From positions 1-12,880 of the forward strand of contig JAHFRR010000026.1 of NCBI GenBank assembly GCA_023266165.1: a DNA stretch of 12,880 nt, written 5' to 3'. Below, in pieces: positions 8,401-12,880 of the stretch (position 1 is its first letter; every line of letters starts with the position of its first letter). The notes below the pieces were generated by a model. It was not told the DNA's origin and made no database searches. It saw nothing but the letters and a program-made list of their open reading frames with translations. The position numbers and the translations under genes were made by a program. The stretch comes from Thiotrichales bacterium (GTDB lineage: Bacteria > Pseudomonadota > Gammaproteobacteria > Francisellales > CACEW01).

Positions 8401-10570
8401 AGATCCTCTCCGCGTGTCTCTGGAGTCGAAAGGCGCTCAAAGCTTGTTGAGTGTAGCAAACGGTGTTGCAACCGTCTCTGCGCGCTCCGGACATCAGGGA
8501 GATCATCCTTGTGTGGCTGTATTTGCCGATAGCTATGGTGGAACACACACTGTCGAGTTTACGGTTCATGTGCCTAACCAGGCACCGCATATTGAGTATC
8601 TACCGGAGGCTCCCCATGCAGCGGCCCAAAAGCCTTGGAGTTTGGCGTTGGATACGGATGTCGCAGTAGATCCTAATCAAGACCTTCTGCGGTTTTCTGT
8701 TGCGGGTATGCCAAATTGGATGCACTTCAATCCTGACAGGCGGGTGTTTTCGGGCACACCTCAAGGGATCAATCGAGGAGTAGAGACCTTGAAAATCAAG
8801 GTATCGGATAGTTTTGGTGGGATGGATACTCAAACGATGCAGATCACCGTCGAGAACTCAGCGCCTGAAAATCCTGATCGTTTCATCGATCAGCAGATCA
8901 ATCAAGCTGTCGATGCTCCTGTGACTTTTAGAGTATCTCCCTTCTTTGACGTCGATGGGGATTTTATTACTTACACGGCAGGCGTGCTTGCGGGGAAAGA
9001 CATGCAGCAACTTTCTGTTGGTATTGAGTTTGATCCTATAGCGCTTGTGTTTCGTATCACACCTAAGGCCATGAAACCTGACAACTATTTGCTGGCTGTC
9101 ACAGCGACTGATCCGTTAAGTGCGAGCACCACCAAGACATTCAATCTTGCTATTTCAGCAGCCCCGCCTTTAGAAGAGACCAACTTTACGCAGAAGGCAG
9201 GGCAATACCTGATTCCAGCTGTGACGGGAGTTTTGATGCTCAGCATGCTCTCCATGATCGTGGCATTTCGTAGAGAGCGACTGCGTGTTACGGCAAAGCG
9301 TGTTAAAGCATGGGCTGATCAGGGCCGAACTGCAAGCCGTTGGACTGGAGAGGGAGATGTGACTATTGAATCCCTGAAAGCGCAGTTGAAACAGTTGTTA
9401 AATCAGCTGAAAGGTCATGTTTGCCTTGAAAATCTTCTACCCGCCTTTACTGAGTTCGCAGAGAATGTAAAACAGTATTATGCTCGGTGTAGACCTGAGG
9501 AAGCCGTATTGATGACAGCTTTGCCGCTAAAAGAGGTTTTTATAGCGTTGATGGATCACCTCAAGGATCAAACGATTGCACGTAATCAAGAAGAGCGAAA
9601 ACCGGCACAGAGACTTTATGCAGCACAGTTGCTTCATGGCTTTCTGCTGTTAATCTTATCGGAATACACAGGTGCTGAGCATAAGCTGGATCCTCTGTTG
9701 AAAACCCTCTTTTATACAGAAGTGAATGGTTTTATAGATCGATTGACCCAACAAGACAAGCCTAAAAAAGACAGTGAGCTTCGCATGGTAGAGCGCACGC
9801 TATATGAATTGAACGCAGCACGGGAAATCGCGATTTATATGCGCGATACCAATAATCTGTGGTTGATTGCAAAGAACAGCTTCAGCCATATTCTTTCACC
9901 TGGTGCTTTACTCCATGATATTAAAACATTAGTGACGGATATCCCAGCGCTGTGGTATATCACGCTGTTAGAAGTACAGCAATTGTCGAGGGCCGCTAAG
10001 GACGATCTGAGCATATTGCTCCGATTGCAAGAAAGAGCTGCTAAAAATCGTGACTGGCGCTTTCAATTTGGGATGGTTCACGTGTTGGCATCCATTATCG
10101 AGGGATCTACGCTTGCCAGTGTGAAAGAAAAGGCGATTGAGGGTGCACAGCACTGTTCTAAGAGCACATATCTGGGCCTTGGGCAGTTAGGATCCCCTAC
10201 ATCCCACGCAGACACTCGTGTGAAACATGAGGCAGTCTGTGCCATGCAAGCGCTGATCCGACAAGACGAGTCCCTACGAGCAGTGTTCGTGCCTTACTTG
10301 CAACCCAGTCCAGCAGGGAAGTCACCCAGCCAGAAGTCCTTGCTGGCCTCTCCTTCGTTACATACTTCACCTCAAGGTGCAGCAGGTTCTTCGCAGATGT
10401 GTGTCAACCCTCTGAAGTCTGGAGGTAAAACTCGCAAAATACCGCTCGATATGAGGCGGACATCTCTGAGTTTCGGTGCTCTAGCAGCATACCATTCGCC
10501 GCCACCAGGCAAGGAGTCTGTCAGGCGATCAGTCACCTTCTCGCCAACGCATACTGAGTCTGTTACTTGA
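2465..10570 (+). CDS. Giant cadherin-like surface protein: beta-propeller, ~16 Ig-fold repeats, one TM helix, cytosolic tail (2701 aa)
   Basis: This is probably an adhesin or sensor. Residues 1-220 are partly helical with a hydrophobic start. Residues about 225-595 contain seven repeats of about 50 residues of the 'GGYxxxGxT...DxxxxxxxxDGxxxWxxxxGxxxxD' kind, which suggests a seven-bladed propeller. From about 655 to 2240 come some 16 cadherin-like/He_PIG domains. Their joints are marked by NxxP at 839, 934, 1027, 1140, 1232, 1348, 1447, 1540 (DGLP), 1656, 1750, 1843, 1946, 2038 and 2131, with Ca-binding-like motifs (DADGD, DPDGD, DVDGD) and He_PIG-like LSGTP. A transmembrane helix spans about 2248-2268 and is followed by RRERLR. 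The tail (2269-2701) is helical, HEAT-like at about 2530-2609, then Ser/Pro-rich with RRTS (2664) and RRSV (2687). The TTG start at 2465 lacks a Shine-Dalgarno; ATG 2495 or 2531 (AGGGG 11 nt upstream) are alternatives. No clear cleavable signal peptide is seen. The domain reading is firm, the biological role is inferred. Confidence 0.9.
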   Translation: MITLLLNIAVMQCFHHVGVPISMLVVSALSNALQAIQSSSGSTEDALSVMSNSAVNALSECARAVSHALFGWTHASAETGITQSVISDKELIKAAQLQGELKPDVHHVQHWPDLTDYLARAATVGVATAINPVLGAVVAAGELVRLVQAEDTQTQVHEQPDPIIETHVGTHEVVDVKDQLEIRDITGEFQGRNLQNPGACQPGVSPKSDGSFAVTFGTFTGIEFGYGFLPLSALEGGYVFVGSTSVNGNNDIFIAEVNKDGDVVQMKMALASGDDRLHGIARASDGGFITTGMMTTGKEDILVIRWSRALEVVWAKLLVGSGTDYALNIVATSEAGYFILVGYSNTPGNSGGYDCLIAKIREADGGVEWVRTIGATTDERCQNLAATPDGGVVLTGYTIDPVTLNDLLVMDVTRDGDIRWVKSIGSTSALSGSAIQDFGNAVAVLPGTQDMPGDYLVAGYGAIAAGNSDMILARLRAVDGNVKSKKTIGGTGSDQAISIVPISDGSDYGGYYVGGYTSSVGAGSADFVVGKFNADNALVWGQSFGALNADTLTRMAVRGDELLMFGSTVSFGATGKVFFVRFPVDRVWKRLGSGVVSANAILQDTFLSLIEKTPVLVQKSLSLTINNAVLALQDASNLFKSSQLILDTLDPGGALNLPLNYKFSYPLYPNGPFKGIVQTPQFSVDLSAVPGMSYDFIGQKLVYTPLGQLGARDLSLTVTAVGGPGVGSWYSIPFTLTLCVQPSNYSPPSYFRYALNPEQAAVFMEPYALSFTDLLYPNATVTAVTGHEGVLPPWLAYNVTQNALTGLPEGNTRGKYWVDVSFKAGSVEDTVTLVINVPNTAPFYTGPLSIDSMIGRSVIDLSHFFNDLEEDDKTYRLGRINNIPAPSFFNIDPQSGRLTVNSVSGDQGSYALNVICTDVYGEESSQTITVNLLNRAPVQVIPLNPPILVTEGSSVAYSIPRGWTQDPDLDLMTPTVTCALPRTYDPSSGIVAGPTNSNDRGEHVLMINVDDGHGGVLSRNVTFLRVNGVPVRDPSVVLEVEETLAGEILTQPMGESFELIIPHNFYQNPMGDMDEGIPLTYELVQDLQHQLPAGLAYDAKTRKLSGTLKKNDHQPFALLFAARDQNGGAALFELNFRIPNLPPVFTKPLDAPSVVTVKQTKTYPATRSRVKDPEGDEIECELTPSYPFMTLNPDDCSIELAPTVGFGLYNVTLQFIDGFGGVLSRDLSFPINGLPQRNPTLDPALQQTLSSVIPTARVGEYFEFTIPANYYQNPVGDIDEGVSVSYVLASGMDAQLRARGLSYDELTRKISGVLVASAYVHEPFGLSLIAVDAQNGATPFELRFQTPNTLPQPYIAISDQHLHAGQVRTVVISNAFKDADGDVWTPQLTSCDQKNLLSFASLVGNAMIIAPPPGAELEPGAFYCAAITVEDGYQGTAQVQTKIFVENQGPVAMEALLKTISVIAGQSKTVQLSRSSVIDPEGRALSTTLISDSSQVTWDPSSWVITVTTDPLSFGMYNLTLTFSDPQSAFLQHTMKLSIDGLPRLNPDASLAVSRTPEGAILTSPVGEYFEFTIPANYYQNPVGDIDEGVSVSYVLASGMDAQLRARGLSYDELTRKISGVMVASAYVHEPFGLSLIAVDAQNGATPFELRFQTPNSAPVKGNWVGQLSGNVGQKSLLVISSSHFSEKDGDPVTYALEGEIPPWVSIDGNVVTLNAPPVGTQGTYTGLWVVIRDTSMGELRLPLTVLVANTAPSVTPGSIPSQIALTQEEVAKIPLAAVMQDGDGDRVTLTVVSAPSFVKFNANDKTLEISPTVEDKGPYSMTLRGVDPFGASVDWNITTVVNAIPTLNPSVPMQPSSIATTPVGTAFSYTFPPHLFKDFEQQSLTITLNPDLEHPTPSWISYDANTQTLSGTPDVNSHKKFALRFQVSDGVGGNRWFVQSFETPNSAPVLRQEIADQVANVGEVKTLVLTDYGVDPDGDPLRVSLESKGAQSLLSVANGVATVSARSGHQGDHPCVAVFADSYGGTHTVEFTVHVPNQAPHIEYLPEAPHAAAQKPWSLALDTDVAVDPNQDLLRFSVAGMPNWMHFNPDRRVFSGTPQGINRGVETLKIKVSDSFGGMDTQTMQITVENSAPENPDRFIDQQINQAVDAPVTFRVSPFFDVDGDFITYTAGVLAGKDMQQLSVGIEFDPIALVFRITPKAMKPDNYLLAVTATDPLSASTTKTFNLAISAAPPLEETNFTQKAGQYLIPAVTGVLMLSMLSMIVAFRRERLRVTAKRVKAWADQGRTASRWTGEGDVTIESLKAQLKQLLNQLKGHVCLENLLPAFTEFAENVKQYYARCRPEEAVLMTALPLKEVFIALMDHLKDQTIARNQEERKPAQRLYAAQLLHGFLLLILSEYTGAEHKLDPLLKTLFYTEVNGFIDRLTQQDKPKKDSELRMVERTLYELNAAREIAIYMRDTNNLWLIAKNSFSHILSPGALLHDIKTLVTDIPALWYITLLEVQQLSRAAKDDLSILLRLQERAAKNRDWRFQFGMVHVLASIIEGSTLASVKEKAIEGAQHCSKSTYLGLGQLGSPTSHADTRVKHEAVCAMQALIRQDESLRAVFVPYLQPSPAGKSPSQKSLLASPSLHTSPQGAAGSSQMCVNPLKSGGKTRKIPLDMRRTSLSFGALAAYHSPPPGKESVRRSVTFSPTHTESVT
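6245..6508 (+). repeat. Internal near-identical block, copy A
   Basis: This 264-nt block inside the giant gene (residues 1261-1348) matches 7169-7432 with nine differences, only one of which changes the protein (Leu to Met). It encodes a long-type cadherin-like domain containing YYQNPVGDIDEGVSVSY. The spacing of 924 nt equals 308 codons, the local three-domain period. Confidence 0.95.
7169..7432 (+). repeat. Internal near-identical block, copy B
   Basis: Partner of 6245-6508, encoding residues 1569-1656. The first 80 or so bases are identical, and the nine differences fall in the remainder, mostly at third codon positions. Flanking domains of the same super-repeat are far more diverged, which points to recent local gene conversion or duplication. 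Confidence 0.95.
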
Positions 10571-10591
10571 GATCACAAGGAGTGTATCAAC

Positions 10592-12751
10592 ATGCCTCAG
10601 TCTGTGCAGGAAGCCTTAGCCACACTCAACTTCAACCAGCCAGACCAGGTGATCTCTGCGATAGCGCCGTTTTTAACGGAAAGTCGCGAAGCGCTGGATG
10701 TTCGTGCATTGCTACAGGTGATCCATGATATTGCGACAGGGGAGGAAACAAGTGTAGAGCTATTACCATTTATTTTTTACCCGTGGACGACAGCAGGGTG
10801 GAATAAACCTCGTTTTTTGGCGATACAAGCTTTGATGGAAGGAGCGCATATCTCGTTGAAGGGCCTCGAGATCACGTCAGAGATCAAGGGTTGTATTGTA
10901 TTGCCAGTAGTTGATTTTTTGCAAGTAAAAGCACTCCAGCTTCAAAATCCAGTGCATGCGACGTATTATTATTTCAGGCATCAAGAACAAGTGCAGGCCC
11001 CCTTATTTCCATTTTCTTATTTGGAGAATCTGGCGTGGGAGGTCTTCTCATTGACTGTCACACACGTGTGTGTGCCCACCTGCAACACCTGTGAGAAGAA
11101 TAGGTCAGTGATTGAGTTTTTGAAAGCTTCAGCGCAACAAGCTGGAGAAAGAAAAGCTGCAAACGCGCCAAGTACCACGGTGTTGCGTGTAGAGGAATGC
11201 GTGATGCTGAGGCGTTTCATAGAAATTCTATCGCGTGTGCATGTTTTTTTACAAGATTCAGGATCCCGCTCGAGCCGCTTGTATTCCTTTTTACGCCGTA
11301 AAATAGAAGAGAAGCCCTCTGAACACTCTCTGCATCAGGTGTACGAAGAGTTTTGCACGCGTCAAAATCCGATTTACGCAAAGCTTTTGGATGGCATCCA
11401 AGCTTTGACGCAGCCTATGGATCAGCAATGGCAGGAGTATGCCTGCTCAAGAGGGTATACCATTGGGAAGATCTGTCATTTTCTCTTTTTGCTTTTGATA
11501 CTAGGATTGATCTATTGCACACAGCAGATGCCCAGTCTATGGATATTTTTACCGATTGTTTGGGTGACGATGCTGTATTGTGGAATGTCTTCTAAAGAAT
11601 CCCTCACGGTGCTCACCCCATTTGTGGCGATGCCCATCAAGATGGGGATGGCATCTACAGTAGGGGCTTGGCTTGAAGAGCAGTCGCTTGGGGTCAAGCG
11701 TGAATCTGGATTGTGGCCTTTATTCTTTACGATGGCCACGATGGGCACTGATATGGTATTACATGCGTTTGATGTCAATCAGCGCAGCCAAGAAAAAGAG
11801 CGCTATCTTCAAGCGATGGATCCTAACCATTGCAGCAGCCAGTCTTCCTTGAGAGCAGCGCTCACAGCAGGCGCAGGTAGGGGGGGTATGTATGTGGGTT
11901 GGATGGTGGTTCCCTATGTGGCAACACGCATGGTGCTTGCACTGTTGCATGCAGATCGGTTGACAGGGCTGTTCACCTTTCATTGGACGAGGCGATTGAA
12001 TCAGCTGAAGCTTCTCATCAGCGGAGCCATTGCTGGGTGCCGTTATGTGCAATTGCGGCACACGAATCACCCGGTGAGTCGGGCAGTTCAACGGCAAAAG
12101 GTTTCTTATTTTGTTGTTGAAGGGATGATGGCGGCGCTTCTACTGATGATGGACACCACAGTTTTCAATGCACCGGATGAAAGGATGCAAAGAGAGATGG
12201 CAGTGGCTGTTCAGGGAGAGCGGCAGTATATGCTGTTTTTGAACAAACAGTCCCCTGATTCCAGTTGGGTCGATACGCCTTCTGATGTGTTTGCATGTTT
12301 TGGGAAACCTCGCGAGAACCCTGCGTGGTACGCCACACCCCACTCGACTGCCCAGGGGCTAGGCGCCTATTTGGCGCGTTCTGGAAAAATCACTCAACCT
12401 GTGTCACTGCCTGGAGTACCCAACAATGTGGATCTCTTTGAGAGTCCAGAGGTTTTTTGGAGTGCAGAGTATTTTGGGCAGAAGCAATGTCCACGCAATC
12501 CCTTAGAGGGGATGGCGGAGCTGTTTGGGCCACAAAAGTTTGGTGTGTTAAGAATTTTGAGTCGATCAGATGCGATCTTGCAGGCTCAAGGCACGGATCA
12601 TCCGGCCCTGTGGCTGATGGCGATGACAGTCCCTCCGCAAAATTTAGAGCGAGCCGCCATTGCAATGGGATATCCGCCCGTCATCGCAAGCGTTCTGCAA
12701 TCTATAATGCGAGCTGTGAGAATGGAGTCTGTCAGTGATCTGGTGAGGTAG
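10592..12751 (+). CDS. Uncharacterised membrane protein, putative partner of the giant protein (719 aa)
   Basis: I do not recognise the family. The ATG is preceded by AAGGAG (10577-10582) at 9 nt, and the gene starts 21 nt after the giant gene's stop, so the two are very likely co-transcribed and functionally linked. Residues 1-290 are soluble and largely helical, with a CxxxCxxC cluster at Cys160, Cys164 and Cys167. Two strong transmembrane segments follow at about 294-310 (FLFLLLILGLIY) and 316-332 (LWIFLPIVWVTMLY). Another lies at about 433-452 (MYVGWMVVPYVATRMVLALL), with weaker hydrophobic stretches near 340-360, 374-393 and 505-523. The C-terminal 190 residues appear soluble, with Pro/Trp/Phe-rich turns. 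No signal peptide, transporter, kinase or protease motif was found. Plausible roles are an anchor, export factor or signalling partner for the giant protein; this rests on neighbourhood alone. Confidence 0.85.
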   Translation: MPQSVQEALATLNFNQPDQVISAIAPFLTESREALDVRALLQVIHDIATGEETSVELLPFIFYPWTTAGWNKPRFLAIQALMEGAHISLKGLEITSEIKGCIVLPVVDFLQVKALQLQNPVHATYYYFRHQEQVQAPLFPFSYLENLAWEVFSLTVTHVCVPTCNTCEKNRSVIEFLKASAQQAGERKAANAPSTTVLRVEECVMLRRFIEILSRVHVFLQDSGSRSSRLYSFLRRKIEEKPSEHSLHQVYEEFCTRQNPIYAKLLDGIQALTQPMDQQWQEYACSRGYTIGKICHFLFLLLILGLIYCTQQMPSLWIFLPIVWVTMLYCGMSSKESLTVLTPFVAMPIKMGMASTVGAWLEEQSLGVKRESGLWPLFFTMATMGTDMVLHAFDVNQRSQEKERYLQAMDPNHCSSQSSLRAALTAGAGRGGMYVGWMVVPYVATRMVLALLHADRLTGLFTFHWTRRLNQLKLLISGAIAGCRYVQLRHTNHPVSRAVQRQKVSYFVVEGMMAALLLMMDTTVFNAPDERMQREMAVAVQGERQYMLFLNKQSPDSSWVDTPSDVFACFGKPRENPAWYATPHSTAQGLGAYLARSGKITQPVSLPGVPNNVDLFESPEVFWSAEYFGQKQCPRNPLEGMAELFGPQKFGVLRILSRSDAILQAQGTDHPALWLMAMTVPPQNLERAAIAMGYPPVIASVLQSIMRAVRMESVSDLVR

Positions 12752-12783
12752 AGAGAGTGCTGTAGAAGTCCAGATAGATATGA

Positions 12784-12856
12784 GACAAATTTAGGGGTCA
12801 GTCAAGGCTGAGTGAAACGAACCCGAAGGGGTGCCTTGACGGGCTCTAAATTTGTC
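12784..12856. repeat. 73-bp nested palindrome downstream of the operon
   Basis: The outer arms GACAAATTTAG (12784-12794) and CTAAATTTGTC (12846-12856) pair perfectly. A second perfect pair, GTCAAGGC (12801-12808) with GCCTTGAC (12833-12840), lies inside it, and ACCC-GAAG-GGGT (12821-12832) forms an apical hairpin. It starts 33 nt after the stop of the 719-residue gene. It could be a REP-like element, an mRNA 3'-end stabiliser or part of a small RNA. It lacks the terminal T-run of a standard intrinsic terminator. Confidence 0.75.
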
Positions 12857-12880
12857 AGATCCTAGACGGCAGGTTCGGCG

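Noticed and set aside
10292..10570. Polymorphic toxin C-terminus on the giant protein
   Set aside because: The end is low-complexity Ser/Pro/Lys sequence without a compact domain or catalytic motifs, and no small immunity-type gene follows; the next gene encodes a 719-residue membrane protein.
11069..11092. CxxxCxxC motif (Cys160, 164, 167) suggesting radical SAM chemistry
   Set aside because: The spacing matches, but the motif is not in the usual N-terminal barrel context, no SAM-binding GGE-like motif follows, and the rest of the protein is membrane-spanning. A metal site or chance is more likely.

Overview
The window looks like bacterial chromosomal DNA from an organism with roughly mid-range GC, Shine-Dalgarno-led genes and proteobacterial-type short palindromic repeats. 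A host-associated or amoeba-associated gammaproteobacterium (Legionellales-like) would fit the eukaryote-like giant surface protein and the repressor/small-gene module. This placement is inference: no rRNA, tRNA or housekeeping gene is present to fix the taxon.

Left part (1-2184): a compact regulatory cassette. On the minus strand is an XRE-type helix-turn-helix regulator whose C-terminal part looks like a degenerate BadF/BcrA/N-acetylglucosamine-kinase (ASKHA) fold. On the plus strand, facing away from it, are two small tandem genes: a basic 100-residue protein and an 86-residue ribbon-helix-helix-like protein. A strong sigma70-like promoter serves the small genes and a second, weaker one serves the regulator. 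They overlap around a perfect 14-bp palindrome (TGCAAAACTTTGCA), which is the obvious candidate operator. A 51-bp near-perfect direct repeat lies at both ends of this cassette (1-51 and 2134-2184), and a degenerate copy of the palindrome abuts the second repeat. The cassette may be a small mobile or inserted islet, or the repeats may be duplicated terminator-type elements.

Middle (2185-2464): a gene-free stretch of about 280 bases carrying a 75-bp imperfect palindrome of the widespread 'GTCATTCCCG...CGGGAATGAC' class.

Right part (2465-12751): a probable two-gene operon. The first gene encodes a 2701-residue protein. It has a helical N-terminus, a seven-repeat beta-propeller-like region, about 16 tandem cadherin-like/He_PIG-type immunoglobulin-fold domains with Ca-binding-like DxDGD motifs, one transmembrane helix near residue 2248, and a cytosolic-type tail of about 430 residues that ends in a Ser/Pro-rich low-complexity segment. 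The cadherin-like region has a higher-order three-domain period of about 300 residues, and two copies 924 nt apart share a 264-nt nearly identical block. The second gene starts 21 nt downstream with a good ribosome binding site. It encodes a 719-residue membrane protein with no recognised family. The pair looks like a large adhesin or sensor with a dedicated membrane partner. The final 100 bases contain a 73-bp nested hairpin-forming palindrome.

The most unusual points are the type-I-membrane-like topology of the giant protein, the recently homogenised repeat inside it, and the HTH-pseudokinase regulator with its repeat-flanked cassette.
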